Positions 44,801 through 56,700 are shown, counted from the stretch's first letter. The stretch is 64,000 nt of DNA from Trebouxia sp. TZW2008 (GCA_002118135.1 BDIU01000211.1:186001-250000); one strand, 5' to 3'. Notes: generated by a model not told the origin, from the letters alone. Translations and numbers: made by a program.

Positions 44801-47800
44801 GATGACACAGAATGTGCACACTTGTGACGCAACCTTTATTTATGTGAATTTGCATCAGTGCAAGGATAAGCCGGATTGGACAGTAATTCGGCCGCTTGAT
44901 GCAATAGCCGCTGCATATGCAGCTTTATGCATGCTATGTAACACACGCACCAGGTCAGTACGCCTGCATGTAATGTTGCTGTCAGCAACGCTCCATATGT
45001 ACTTGGTCATTCACAAACTGATTGTTCATCACCATCGATGCAGATTTAATCAATCATGGGCCCAACCTCATTTAATGAAACACTGCGCTCTGCACACTGA
45101 ACCGCATGCATTGAAAGACACAATGCGCTGCATGTGTCACGACTGCTATGCATGCTATGGATGACTCACCCTTGGCAGGCTGCTTCAGCGTCCTGATGCG
45201 CCCTTGCATAATGTGGCAGCTCCTGCATGCACACCCAGAAAGCACGGTTATGCTTGCATAAGCCGTGAAGTTGTTTGCATCATTTGCATTGTAAGTGCTG
45301 CTGGGATGTCAATGCATGCAAGGCTTTGATGCTAAGGCACAATGCAAACTCTCGGGCTGCCCTTTTAGACAGAGGCTCCCGCTATGACGCCTCAAAGTGT
45401 AGACGTTACTTTTCTTTTCAGAATCGAAACTGAAACAGCAGTCAGACGCTGCCTGCGAAGCTGTGTTGTGACTTTAGCACAAGATTGACACCCTCATGCT
45501 TCCTCAACTTTTCGGGCTAGTCTGACAATTCAAAGCAGTCATCATCAGACAGGTGCAATGTGATCAGAGAACTTGCACTAACTTGACGTCACAATCTTAG
45601 CTGAAGCCCACTGAAAAGCCCACTAACAAGACTGTCTGCAGTGGTGCAGACAGTGACAATGACCATGTTCAGAACAAGATAGGCCAAATGTGCACCTGAC
45701 AAGCGTAGCGCAGCATGACTCACCCTCAGTTCTTCAGAAGCCTGGCCACTTCAGACAGCCATCATCAGACAGGAACAGTGTGATATAAAGAATTGCACTT
45801 GAATTTGATGTCACAATCTTAGCTGGAGCCAACTGAACCACTGCCTACAGTGGTTCACACAGTGACAGTGACAATAAATCCAGAATAAGACAGGCCAGAC
45901 TTTCAGCTGACATGCCTAGCGCAGCATGACTGACCCTCAGTACTTCAGAAGACTCTGTAATGACTTTGATAAGGCCCAGGTGCAACGCCTTAGCAGTCAA
46001 GAAGAAGGACTCGCAGATGAAGTGATAGCCAGGGCTGGCGCCAGCTGACCCAGGGCGGTTGCTGGCAGCCGCAGGGCTGGGGGCAACAGCCCCGGCCTGA
46101 CCACTGCTGGAAGCGCCCTCCTGAGACGACCTGCGCTGCTCCAGGTACTGTTTCTCTTCTTCTGCTTCCAGATTCAGCTTGGTTTCGCTCTTGAAATCAA
46201 TCCGCTTGTTGTCTGTGATGTACCTGCATGCAGCACAAACAACAGGATCAGAGGTCAGAAAACAGCTCAGCGCCAATGTTTGTGACACCCATACTTGCTC
46301 CAAAGACAGCTTGATATGTGCAACTGCTGAGTACAGACAGCAAACATGTAGCAATGCTGCCCAAATACACTCGTTAGTTGCTGAAGGTAGTGCCTATTAT
46401 GGCTGTAAGAGGCCTTTGCAGCGTGCACAAGGAGTGTTTAGCTACAAGACATTGTGTGTGCAGCAGATCAAAAGACATGAGCAGAGAAGCACAACAAAGG
46501 GGCTGACCCTGCGTCTACTTTTGGCCACGCTTTGCCAGAAAGAGGCTCCAAAAAGGGCTCACACATCTTGAGCAGAACAGCATCCAGGTTCATGAAGAAG
46601 CCGTGAGAGGCAGCGTGTGTGTGGTCCATTTTCATCTTGGACCGCTCTTTGGAGTTCCATTCTAGGCAGGTTGCAATCCATTGCAGCATGTGCTCCCTTG
46701 TATCCTGTTACAGCAACAGCACAATCAGAGACATGTCAGTACTCTAGGTGACAAAAAACTACAGGCAAACAACTGCATGCTGACTTCACACAGCATGAAT
46801 ACGGTCCAAGGATTATTTGTTACTGCATGGAATGCATGCTGACTTTGTGTGGTGAGATGACATGAGTGCTGATGCTGAGCCCCTAAGAGCTTTTTGCAGA
46901 ACCAGCATCAACACTGACACTTGCATCAGCATCAGCGCCACTACAAGCACCATCATGTGATCTGCAAGCATGAGTGCTGTCTTCCAGCAGCAAGGCAACA
47001 CAGTGCAAATGACAAAGAAGCACTTGACGTTGCCTTAGTTGCATCTCCTTCCTTGGCAGCTGTGTTAGCTTGCTGCCTGATAACAGCACACTCGCTTCAG
47101 GTGCAAGCTGGTGATGCTGATAATACTGCCTGTTGCAAAGCCAGTACAAACATAAGCACCAGCTCTAGCATTGTTCTGTGCTTTGCAGAAGCATGTCTGC
47201 TGAATTCAGGTAGCAAGCCAGCACAGTTCCAGCAGCAAAAAAGCACTTGACGTCACCTCAATTGCATCTTCCTGCTTGGCAGCTGTGTTAGCTTGCTGCC
47301 TGATTTCAGCACTGCACACTCGCTTGACATGCAAGCTGATGAAGCTGATGATGCTGACAATACTGCCTGTTGCAAAGCCAGCACAAGCACAAGCATCAGC
47401 TCTAGCACTGTTCTGTGATTTGCGGAAGCACGTCCGCTGATTGCAGGTAGCAAGCCAACGCGAGACAAGGGAGGAAGAGGCACTTGACGCTGCCTCAGTT
47501 GCATCTTGTTGCTTGGCTGCTGTGTTAGCTTGCTGCCTGATCTCAGGACTGTACACTCGCTTCACATGCCAGCTGATGATGCTGAGGGTTCTGCCTGTTG
47601 CGAAGTCATTACAAGCACAAGCACCAGCTCTAGCACCGTTCAGTGCTTTGCAGAAGCATGTCCGCTGATTTCAGTTTAGCAAGACAACACAACACAAGGG
47701 ATGAAGAACCACTTGATGTTGCCTCAATTGCATCTTCTGCCTTGGTCGCTGTGTTGGCTTGCTGCTTGACATCAGCACTGCATGCTCTTGCAAATCAACC

Positions 47801-50800
47801 ATGGCGCTTCTGATGACGATGAGTAACTGTGATGATGACACCAACAACATTGGTGAGAGTGACCGAGCATGCTTGTTTTCACGTTCATTTGAGCAGAGGT
47901 GCTAAGTGTCTGTGCCCCGATGCTTGTTTGCCAGGCCAGCTTGTTATGACATTGGTCATGATGATGATCAGCCATGGTGATTTCATTGATCAACAATGAT
48001 TGACTGGTTTGAGACATGTCCTGAGGCTCAGCGTGGGCCAGCAGTGCCAACTTGCCGCATGACATGAGCCAAAGATGGATACAAAATCGGCTGCCCCTGA
48101 TTCTGAAGCGCCTGAGCTTGTATGCATTGTCGGCTGATGACATGCAGCATGTTGACACTGCTGCCACACACAAGATCAGGTGAAATCGTCAAAACCAGGC
48201 TGTCTTGCATTGCTCAATGCGCTTTTCAATATGCAGGACCAGAAATTATCACAACTCACATGGGCCTCAAACCGCAAGGACTGCATGCAAATCTCAGACA
48301 GAGGTTTGACACCACGCCATTTACCATGGAGCAATGCCCTCCTCAATCAGCAGGGCAAGCAGAATCACAGGATGGACACAAGCTGGTTTTGCATGAACTG
48401 CATGCTGGCCTCGTGCAGGATGTCTTGAGACTGTGTCATTTTGCATCAATCGATGCATTTTGGGAGCAGCAAGGTGACAGAGTCCTGAGGCAGGCCACTA
48501 TTCATGGGACTGATGAAAAAGACCGAAACCCCACCTGGTTCCGCATGAACTGCATGCTAATTTCGTGCAGCAGGCTAACAATGCTGCTCATGCCAAGCCT
48601 TAAAGACTGTATGTCAGCCATGACGTCTCCTGGCTGCGTGCTCTGACAGTCTGAGAAGCACTGCTTGACAACAGCATTATTGTAGCAAGGCCAAGAAAAC
48701 CATTCTAAGACAGAAAGATCACCTGATTCCGCATGAACTGCATGCTGATCTCGTGCAGCAGGCTAACAATGCTGCTCATGCTCAGCCTCAGGGACTGTAT
48801 TGAGGCCATGACGTCTCCTGGTCGCCTGCTTTGGTAGTCTGAGAAGCACTGCTCACCAACATCTGGCTGCGGCTTCTCAAGGAGAAGAATGAACTGGGAG
48901 TCTTGCAGAACAGCTAGGGCAAAGGCCGGCCCTAGCAGCGTCATTACAACCTGAAGTCACGAGGTGATGTTGAAAGTCCTGATGGTGGTCATGAAAGTTA
49001 GAATCATGTTGGTAGCGTGAAAAGCATTGCTTGCCGACATCTGCCGGCAGCTTCTCAAGAATGAGATTGAACTGGGAGTCTTGCTGAACAGCTAGGGCAA
49101 AGGCTGGCCCTAGCAGTGTCATCAGCACCTGAAACCACAAGCTTGTTTTAGGCCCATTTAACAGCTGAGCTTGCAGTATGATTCAGACCCAAGAGTGCGC
49201 CTGGTAGCCCACACTGGCAGTCTGAGAAGCACTGCTTGCCAATGCTTGACTGCTGCTTCTCAGGAAGCAGAATGAACATGGAGTCTTTCAGGACCACTAG
49301 AGCAAAGGCCAGCCCTAGCAGCGTCATTGACTCCTGACCCCACAAGCTGATGTCAAAAATTGGCGCTAGCACAGTCACTAGAATCTGAATCCCACTATCA
49401 CAACAGCTGAGACACAGCGTCAGCGATAGCAAATGCCCGCAACTCAAAGCTGATGTCACAGATTTGAAGTGCTTGGTCATGGCAACTATGCAAGGATCAA
49501 TTCAGACTGTGGGTGTGCAAATTGCAATGATACAAGTAAGTCTTCAGCCCTGCATGAGTGTGAGTTTCACATGACTGAGGGCAGTGCGTGTCACAATCAA
49601 CAAGATATTAGCATAATATGGTATGAGCACAATATGGGTACACAAAACTGTCATTCCTCCTCCTCAGGGTTTCAAAAGTTGAGCGTCTGTGACTCTGCCC
49701 AATCAAGCAGGGAGATCACAAGGGCTTTTGCAATGGGCTTGATGCAGACTGGATATAAAGTGCTCAGCGACGCAATGTAGCACAGTGCAATATGGTCAGA
49801 GGCAATCTGACCTGTCGTCCCTCATCAGCTTTCAAGATTTGGGCATCTGTGACTTTGCCCAGCCATGCAGGCGATGTGACCAGGGCTTTGGCAATGGGTT
49901 TCATGGAGACTAGACGAAGGATGCCGCGCAAAAGCCCCTCCCACGGCCCCAGTGGTGATGTGATTCTGATCTTCTGACCAATGGCTGTCACTGCGTCAGC
50001 CCACAAGAAGTGTTTGCATGTCCAAGCTAATCAACATGGGTTGCAAGCTGTACAGTACAAGCTCAAAGGGCGCTGATGCAACGATCCCGCATAAAAGCCC
50101 GTCACAGCGTCACTCATGGGCATGGCGGTGATGTAGCCTTCAGCTTTTTACCGATGGCCGTCACGGCATCAACCAACAAGAGGTGTGTGTTTGTATCCTG
50201 CTGGTGAGCTCAGTGGGTGAGGCAGTCTGATGCTGAGATTGCACTGGGTGTGTTTTCCACCGCTTGCTGGGCTGCTGCTGGCAGTCAAGAGCGATGATGC
50301 ACAGCCACTTGTTCCCAACAGAAGGCGACTTCAGGTATGAGCTAGCCAGCATGTCTGCTGTTGTTCCAAGCTGGAAGTTGACAAGCTCAGCGCAAATTGC
50401 TGCATACAGTGCAGATGATGCATATGAGCAACGGCTGGTATGCAGCAGGCCATGTCAAAAAAAAAAACACACGCGTGGCGGCCAGCAGGGTCACCACTGT
50501 GTTGAAGATAGCTACAAGGGTATGCAACGTGAGGTGCTACAACAACTCTCTAATAACTGTAGTGTTGCGCTGCCTGTGCTGGCAGATGGGTGTGCCTGAC
50601 TGAGCAGACCAGCACAAAAAGGTAGGATATGACATGAGTTGCAGCTTGAGACCTCTGCAAAGGGCCATGCTGCTAAAAGTCAGCCCGCCATGTGAGTGCC
50701 AGATGTGCTATAGCAACAAGAAGTGGACTTACTCAAGGGCACAACCACATTCTGTAAATCAGGCGCCTCCATTCTGCTAAGTAAGTCCTCAAGAAAGCCA

Positions 50801-51655
50801 GCAGGCAATGATGACTCTGAGCTGGTCAGACCCTCAAGAAGCTGAAGAGGCCCTTGCGCCCTAGCTTGCTCTGGCTGCATATCAAATATGCCCAATGTGA
50901 ACTAATGCTAGATGAGTCTGTGCAGAAGGATGTAAGATGCACCAAATGTGAATCACAGGCCACACAGATCCATGTTGAGCATGCTGTACATTGTCTGTTG
51001 ACACTGGATGTGTTGATTGCCATTGCAGCAGATATCACAGGGAGAATACTGCCATACGCAAGTTTGACCTAGCATGGTCTGCAGTGTTCCAACGCCAGGA
51101 AACAACAGCGCATGCAAGCAATAGGAGGCAGGCTGACCTGAGGAAACAGACTGTCTGACATGGTCAACAAGAGCCCAGCGTTTGCTGCAATGAGCTCCTT
51201 GCAGTATTGCAAATCCTGCTGTATTCTACTGGCTGCATCCTTGTCCTTGAGGCTTGACAAGGATCGAGCCTCGGTTGTTGCCCGTCCATAGCAGCCGATG
51301 AGGTAGTGCAAAGGCCATTGTGGGTATTGGTCAGGTGCGTCCAGCAATCGAGCCATGATGGCACGGTCCACGGTTTCCTTGCCAAGAAGCGTGGGGACTG
51401 ACTCTGTCTGCAGCTCCTGCGGTGTAAAGCGAAACTGAGCCCTGTGCTCTCTTGGTCACATCATTCATTGAAGATGCATTCATCATGCAGAATGCATGCC
51501 GCCGACGAGGTCAGCAGCGCGTAAAGACTAACCTCGGCCAGTCCCTGCAGGCAGATCACTGGAGGGTTGGCAGATGCGTTTGCATTCTGCTGAGAGAGGG
51601 AGACTGCGAACACCCTGCGTAGAGTCTGATCTTCAAGCTTTGCTATGTCCGTCAT
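33520..51655 (-). CDS. UFD2: Ubiquitin conjugation factor E4 (UFD2/UBE4, U-box E3/E4 ligase)
   Basis: Nineteen exons: 51655-51533, 51434-51138, 50874-50733, 49990-49812, 48950-48723, 46704-46508, 46223-45935, 45222-45170, 44419-44314, 43460-43314, 42202-42038, 41749-41639, 41169-41039, 39895-39651, 38532-38383, 37700-37516, 36575-36489, 34181-34018 and 33607-33520 (TGA). All are phase-consistent: 3087 nt, 1028 residues, the usual UFD2 length. Core-domain landmarks: HYLIGCYGRA, LLGPAFALAV, HGFFMNLDAVLLKMCEPFL, RIDFKSETKLN, AVAYYRLLATWLLRLA, KLYVDIEFTDRSNSFYEKF, FLLPEMV-like WLLPEMVLRVANMLNYFLQF. The U-box fills the last two exons: DDFLDPITYTLMRDPVKLPS, LLSDPRDPTT, then TELKAKIDIWVQQH. The family extends ubiquitin chains for Cdc48/proteasome delivery. 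The exon 49990 acceptor has an alternative 6 bases inside. Introns are large and full of exon-edge copies. Confidence 0.95.
34195..35765 (-). repeat. About seven decayed 5'-edge copies of the U-box exon
   Basis: Repeated segments (near 34350, 34510, 34780, 34915, 35335, 35440 and 35710) each carry a GGCAAAGAAGAAG-like acceptor side and a following 60-base stretch similar to the start of exon 34018-34181 (its GGCGCAGAAGAAGATGTAGA). The spacers between them (GTGGCTATGCAAG-GGTGAGTCA-type) are repeated as well. All lie upstream of the exon. Confidence 0.7.
35935..36375. repeat. Three-copy ~120-140 bp tandem repeat in a UFD2 intron
   Basis: Each copy has GATGAACAAG-ATGTG, CATCAAGCTGCAC, CAGACCTCAG-TATGACGCTGTG and TACCAAGGCCAA. 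It does not match the neighbouring exons. Confidence 0.8.
36840..37426 (-). repeat. Four copies of the 3' edge of UFD2 exon 37516-37700
   Basis: Copies near 36840-36910, 36990-37075, 37157-37278 and 37338-37426 repeat the exon end (coding for GAFSAAIAASDRYRQ and PETCE) with the donor CGAG|GTGAGC or a variant. All lie downstream of the exon. Confidence 0.92.
37740..38020 (-). repeat. Two copies of the 5' edge of UFD2 exon 37516-37700
   Basis: 37740-37830 and 37890-38020 repeat the start (N-RQLKV-DP, PKELLPQLANIYLHLERADA) with the TGCAG|G acceptor, upstream of the real exon. Confidence 0.92.
38640..39228 (-). repeat. Four copies of the 5' edge of UFD2 exon 38383-38532
   Basis: Copies near 38640-38717, 38813-38892, 38960-39045 and 39148-39228 repeat CAGGTCA-ATCA-GCACCACTT and the TSASIAVKTLEYTTTQ coding stretch. 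All lie upstream of the real exon and keep the acceptor. Confidence 0.92.
39975..40077 (-). repeat. Copy of the 5' edge of UFD2 exon 39651-39895
   Basis: It repeats ESWKALA-GRGPPDPRG and then loses the frame (RLRGSM in place of AAEGQH). It lies upstream of the real exon. Confidence 0.92.
40345..40945 (-). repeat. Four copies of the 3' edge of UFD2 exon 41039-41169
   Basis: Copies near 40345-40420, 40537-40612, 40725-40795 and 40870-40945 repeat NVGMLLELLWNMPAHR and the donor. The farthest (LLELLWTRRH) is the most changed. All lie downstream of the exon. Confidence 0.93.
41790..41825. repeat. CAG trinucleotide microsatellite
   Basis: About twelve CAG/GCA units in the UFD2 intron between exons 41639-41749 and 42038-42202. 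Confidence 0.95.
42262..42525 (-). repeat. Two copies of the 5' part of UFD2 exon 42038-42202
   Basis: 42262-42372 reads EYFADDLYELMLYVGQISPR and loses the frame; 42415-42525 reads ELMLYVGQISPKALEGLQLQ and then decays. Both lie upstream of the real exon. Confidence 0.9.
43070..43140 (-). repeat. Copy of the 3' edge of UFD2 exon 43314-43460
   Basis: It repeats the sequence coding for the P-P-IQFRCLP end with CTGCCA followed by GCAAGC in place of GTAAGC. It lies downstream of the exon. Confidence 0.75.
43526..44095 (-). repeat. Copies of the 5' edge of UFD2 exon 43314-43460
   Basis: Near 43526-43625, 43798-43850 and 44055-44095. They repeat GATGCCAGGAGCCAAA-CTGCTGA and/or the HY-LL--WLL stretch, with stops in frame. 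All lie upstream of the exon. Confidence 0.8.
44235..44275 (-). repeat. Copy of the 3' edge of UFD2 exon 44314-44419
   Basis: It repeats CAGCTCAGACTATGCTATGA of the exon end. It lies downstream of the exon. Confidence 0.85.
44500..44750 (-). repeat. Two copies of the 5' edge of UFD2 exon 44314-44419
   Basis: Near 44500-44590 and 44650-44750. Each repeats CATGCAG|GCTATCAGGAGCTG and then the SQL-RIKQLLDAKN coding stretch with in-frame damage. Both lie upstream of the exon. Confidence 0.9.
46975..47800. repeat. Four-copy ~235 bp tandem repeat in UFD2 intron 5
   Basis: Each unit contains CACTTGACG-TGCCT-A-TTGCATCTT, GCTGTGTTAGCTTGCTGCCTG, and CAAGCACCAGCTCTAGCA-TGTTC followed by GCAGAAGCATGTC-GCTGA. 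The units do not resemble flanking exons. They make up nearly half of this 2 kb intron. Confidence 0.9.
48365..48645 (-). repeat. Two copies of the 3' edge of UFD2 exon 48723-48950
   Basis: 48525-48645 repeats GDVM-IQSLRL-MSSIVSLLHEISMQFMRNQ and its donor almost unchanged. A shorter, more changed copy lies at 48365-48430. Both lie downstream of the exon. Confidence 0.92.
49010..49400 (-). repeat. Two or three copies of the 5' part of UFD2 exon 48723-48950
   Basis: 49010-49135 reads MTLLGPAFALAVQQDSQFN and DVGKQCFS; 49210-49345 reads MTLLGLAFALVVLKDS and IGKQCFSD; a weak third start lies near 49350-49400. All lie upstream of the exon. Confidence 0.92.
49685..49745 (-). repeat. Copy of the 3' part of UFD2 exon 49812-49990
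   Basis: It repeats KPIAKALV-S and the following bases (SMKPIAKALVTS in the real exon), downstream of the exon. Confidence 0.85.
50085..50175 (-). repeat. Copy of the 5' edge of UFD2 exon 49812-49990
   Basis: It reads VDAVTAIGKKLKATSP, similar to ADAVTAIGQKIRITSP at the real junction, and lies upstream of it. Confidence 0.85.
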
Positions 51656-52375
51656 CGCGCGATAACCGCACGACTCAGCAGTTGGCTTCGCAGTAAAGTG
51701 GTACGATGGAACACAGTGATCGACACAAGTCGTGCTGCGCTGGTCGTACTACGATATTGTGTATCCTCGGCAATGGCGATCTGAGGTGTCCAAAGCAGAA
51801 ATGCGACTCTACTTCGCGATGCCTGGCAATGTTCCGACACCAAAGCAGCAGGGAACCTGGCAGAGAACGTAAGCCTGCTGGAGTACGAACGAGAACAACA
51901 TTGATCTTCGGCTTGCATGCAGAGATGCATCACCAAGCATACACAGCTGCAACAACAGAGGGTGTGCATGGTCGTCAAGCAAACAGACTAAAGTTATGAC
52001 AGATCTCCGGGGGGCGAGGCGTTCACAGCAGCGAAGGCTGCCACAAATTTATTGAAAGCAAAACACAGAGGTGTCAATGCTGAGTTTATATATGCGATGT
52101 AGCGCAGCAGGACCGTTTAAAGTTGTCAGCACAGATAGCATGTCAATATTTCAGCATACATAACATGCCAACTTTAGAAGATTAACAAGCAAGCTTGTGC
52201 TTCACTTGCTTTGTCATGATTTACTGCATTGTGCTCATTTGCCGCATGAAATGGCAAACTCTCAAAGCAACCTTTCAATGGTTAGCACACATCATGTGTA
52301 CGTTTGAAGGTCCATGATGATTGGCCATAAAATCAAATGTAGGCTAGTGTGTAAAGCTGAAAAGGTGTGACAGCA
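51656..52375. other. Intergenic region upstream of UFD2
   Basis: It lies between two minus-strand genes and should hold the UFD2 promoter and the 3' UTR of the DUF6737-like gene. The 3' half is AT-richer. No exon recognised. Confidence 0.5.
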
Positions 52376-53191
52376 CTAGCTGTCTTCAGCATACTTGCGG
52401 AAGTCTCGGGGTACTAACACAAGGAACAGGTACCACCACGCAAGAATTGGAAGGGCAGCTACGCCCGTAGCAATGTCAGAACCACCAGTGATCCACCTTG
52501 CTCCCGCTATGAATGCCGTCCCTGACAGCAATATGCTCCACGGCTGACACCAGACAGGTTTGTATGCCCAAAAGTTTGGGTTTGCAGGTCGGCCCTGCTG
52601 TCTGAAATATTGATCAGATGATGGCCGAAACTGCACACTTTTGTCATCGCCAGTGTCAAACATGTTTGTGATGTCAAAGTCATCTTGAGGCTGATTGCTG
52701 CTTGAGCTACGATGCTTCCTGTCACGGCGATGTCCGTGACTCCTGTGTGAGTGGTTGCCATCGCTTTCATAACTATGATTGGAGTGGTCATGACTGTGGT
52801 GAGAATGGTCGTGGCTGTGGCTTGTGTCATGGTCAGAATCACCACCATGACAAGACAAGATCCAAGACCGCACACGCCGCGAAGGTCTGCTGTAACAAGA
52901 CTGTGTTTGGAGACATGTGTGACCTGCATGGCATGACATGCTTCAGCATGCTGAAGCATGGTAAGGGGTGCAGTGATGGGGGCATGCACTGAACAGCAGT
53001 GTTTTGAGAGCGTGAATGCTGACGCTATGGTCGAAGCTAAGCATGCAAGGCCTGCTGCATGTAATGGAAAGAGCCTCACCTTCACTTGCTTGATGTGTGC
53101 TTGCTTGGGCGTTCACAAAGCTGAGACATCTTGCCTGCGGCGGTGCAACCGGCAGTGATTGGCAGCACCAGCGGCAAGGCATGCTCAGCAT
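52376..53191 (-). CDS. Plastid membrane protein resembling DUF6737
   Basis: Two exons: 53191-53080 and 52923-52376 (TAG), joined in phase 1; 660 nt, 219 residues. The N-terminus (MLSMPCRWCCQSLPVAPPQA, Arg/Ser/Cys-rich, no acids at first) looks like a transit peptide. A His/Ser/Asp-rich stretch follows (about residues 55-95, with SHDHSHHSHDHS). The conserved part is NPNFWAYKPVWCQPWSILLS and two hydrophobic segments (SGTAFIAGARWITGG and AALPILAWWYLFLVLVP), which resembles the cyanobacterial and plastid DUF6737 family of small membrane proteins; function is unknown. The His-rich part could bind metal, but that is inference. The start was taken at the first of two close ATGs after upstream non-ATG frame. 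It is divergent from the MATE gene. Confidence 0.8.
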
Positions 53192-53776
53192 GGTGCCTCG
53201 GTCTCCTGCCGCTCTGACGTCCAAGCCTTTGGGTCGAGCTTGTTGCAAGCGTTCCCCGTATACGCTCACACAGGCTATGATAGGTCAGTCAGCGCGGTCG
53301 GTCAGGCGTTCATGCTTGCTTCAGCGATGCTTTGTGTTCGTCAAATCAAGGCAGTTTCATTCAGAACCACTGCATGCAGCTGAAGGGCCACAAACAACGC
53401 GAAATGGCTTTTGCTCGAAGTTGCTCCCGCAGTTCCCAGAATATGAACAGACTCATAGCAGGCTTTAGGCACTTGCGTTCGTAACGAAGCGAGGGTGGCA
53501 ATCGACCGCGTATCGACTGCAACCCCGTGATTTTCTTTGCTGATGCGAAGCACGTATTCGGGGCAAGGGCTGAGGTGACTTGAGCACCAGACTGCGAGCA
53601 CCAACCGCAGACTGATCACTTGGTACGACAGCGCTGCGACCTCATTTGACGCCATACCGGGACCTGCTCTAGTCGGTAGGCATGCCAGTCAGGCGATAAA
53701 TTCTACGTTGACAGCGTAAAGCGCCGGGCGAGGTCCTGCGGACGGTCGCAGACCAGCCGTGCATGCCGTCGAGGGG
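53192..53776. promoter_or_regulatory. Divergent promoter region (DUF6737-like / MATE)
   Basis: The two genes start back to back 585 bases apart, so both promoters should be here. No TATA box or repeated motif was recognised. Confidence 0.4.
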
Positions 53777-56700
53777 ATGGAGGGCCTGCAGCGAGTCTGG
53801 ACGGACAACAAGGGGGAAACGCTCACCATCGCTCGCTTGTCGATTCCAGTGTCAACAGGCTTCCTGCTCAACAAGCTTGTATCCTTCGTCAGTGTTATCA
53901 TCGTGGGTCACTTGGGCCCTGCTGAACTGGCAGCAGCAGCGCTTGGCAGCTCACTGATCAATGTCATTGGCAACAGTGTCCTGGCTGGTCTTGCTGGTGC
54001 TATGTCTACCTTGTGCGGACAGGTATGGGTTCTGCTGCAAAGATCACATCATGCACTGCATCCTGCTGCTACGATGATTGCCTGGCCTGAAATGCGCATA
54101 TATGCATGGCATGCGCATGTATGCATGGCAGCATCGCACCTTCTATCCTGAAGCTGTCTTACTGATGTCTGTTCTACAATTGACATGTGAATGGGTGTGC
54201 TTGTTGCTACGTACCTGCTGCCATGTACTACATGATGCTTCTCCAAAATTAGCCTGACCTGACATGCAATCACATGCGTCGCAGCATCATCAATGGATGT
54301 TTGTACTCAGTCACTCCATCTAAGCTTTGTGCTGAATCAATCCTGTGAGCTGGCCAATATAGGCATTTGGAGCCAAGAACTATGATTTGGTGGGGCATGT
54401 GTGGCAGCGGGCCATGATTATCTTGGGACTGGTCTGTGTGCCAATCTGTGGAATCCTGCTGTCCACAGAGAAACTGCTTCTGCTGGGTGGTCAGACCCCA
54501 GCTGTTGCTGCAATGACAGCAGCATATGTCAGGTATGGGAACTATGTCTCCAAGCATGCTATTGTTGCAATGAGCGATATGATGTGGCTGAGCCAGTGAA
54601 CATGAGCATATCTGAACTATTTCTCCAAACCTCCAGCTGGTGACATCTGACTTACTGATGCCAGCAATTGCTGCAATGACAGCAGAATGGGTTAGGTCTG
54701 GGTCTCTGGTCTCTGAGCATACCTGTGCTGTGACAAGCAGTGTACTATGGTCGACAAACTCAGCAGCAACATGTTTGGGCCCTGAGATCATGTCTTACTG
54801 GGCATCAAAACACCAACCAACTGGTCTGCTTTTGGCTTCTAACCATACAGAGTCAGGACTCTCTGTTTCATTCTTTAGTTAGCATACCTTTGGTCCATTG
54901 ACTGAGTGCATGTGGTGTGGTGAGCATGGTATTGTGCTGCTTCAGTCAGCAAACATGTGTGTCTGAGCTTTTGTTCGAGTACCTGCTCTATCTGCATCGC
55001 TATGCAAACGTGCAACATTGCACAAATTAGCTGTGTGAAAGTGACACCTTTTCTCTTGCTTAGGTGAACCCTGCCTGGGATTTGGGCTCATGCAGCTTTC
55101 ATCACAGCCAACAATCTACCTGCAGGCTCAGAAGGTTGTCCAGCCTCAAGTAGCATCAACACTAATCTAAAAAAATTGACCAGAGATGCTTGCTTGCTAT
55201 GGTCAGGTGGACCCTTCCAAGATTTTGGGCATATGCTGCCTTCAACAGTACTTGGCAAAAGCACTGACAAGGCAACAGCCTAAGTCACACAAACCACTTA
55301 TCCTATATTCAGGTGGACATTACCTGGGATTTGGGCTTATGCAGCTTTCATCACAGCAAACAACTACCTGCAGGCTCAGAAGATCGTTCAGCCTCAAGTA
55401 GTGACCAGTGCTGTTGTTCTGGCAGTGCATCCACCCCTCAACTGGCTCTGTATATATACCCTGGGTAAGCTGCACTATTGCATGCTCACTCCCTCACCCA
55501 TCCATGCACTCCCTCCGTCACTCACTCACTCACTCACTCACGCACACACTTACTCATTCCCTCACCAACTCACACCACTCACACCACCCCCCGCCCACCA
55601 GCCCGCCCGCCTGCCCACTGATTCATAACACTTGCTAGGGAGGCTTTGAGCTTCAGTGACTGGGTCCAAACAGACAAAATCAACTCCCTCCATGCAATAC
55701 TGTCATGCTGACTGCTGCAGTCTCAGTTTGCTACGTAAGCAGCATCATGTGTCTTTCTTTGCCTTGTGAAAACGCTAGTGCTTGTGGTGCTGGCTGTGTA
55801 TCCCCCTCTGAACTGGCTCTGTACACACGCCCTGGAGACAGCATTGCCATCCTAATTGCCGCAGTCCTGAATTGGTTTGTCAGCAGAATAATATGTTTCT
55901 CCCGTCCATGTGGACCCTAGTATGCACACACAGAAGCACTGAACTGCTTTCAAACAATTTCTTCAAGTACACCATATCATGCAAGCGCAAGTTGATCATG
56001 ATGATGTTTGCAGGGCTCGGGTACCTTGGAGCAGCACTCGCCACCTGTATTTCTTTGTGGCTGCAGTTCTTCACACTGCTTGTGTACATTGTATACTACA
56101 AGGTAAGCAGCTGTCTCTGCTGTGCTGCACTCTCAAACAAGACTAAAGCACAACACGATATTATGCAACGCAGGACACAGCATCATCAGGACGACTACTG
56201 TGTTGCAAATGCACTAGTCAATCAGGCAATCAATTCATGTTACTGTCTTTGGGACCCAGCAGCGGGCTCAACAGACAATGTCAACAATGCATCAATACAA
56301 AACAGACATGCACTCAATTGTCTTGGCAGAGTTTGGCCGTTTCCCTCTGCAAAACCATTTTTGGCAACAGGTTACTCAGAGACCTTTTTTGGGCTGTCAT
56401 GCTTGCATAAAGCCATGTGCTTTCCACGTCATTGCAATACAGCTTATCATTGCTCATTTACAGGCCTCATCTTCTAGTATGTGCATGTGCAACTGTCAAT
56501 CTGGCCATGACAGCGATGTGTGTCCAGACTTCAGTGGATCATTTACAGTGACTGACACGCAATTGGCGGACACTCAGTGCAAGGGATCAAATTCCACAAC
56601 TGCAGCTTGACTTTGTCAGTGTACGTGGTCATGCAGTACAGCCATGTCACAGTCTGTTTCACCATGCAGAAAGGGGAGTCAACATGGCCTGGCTGGTCTC

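Noticed and set aside
47206..47668. Minus-strand frames of 80-120 codons in UFD2 intron 5
   Set aside because: They follow the 235 bp tandem units; the flanking UFD2 exons join in phase without them and no UFD2 motif is missing.
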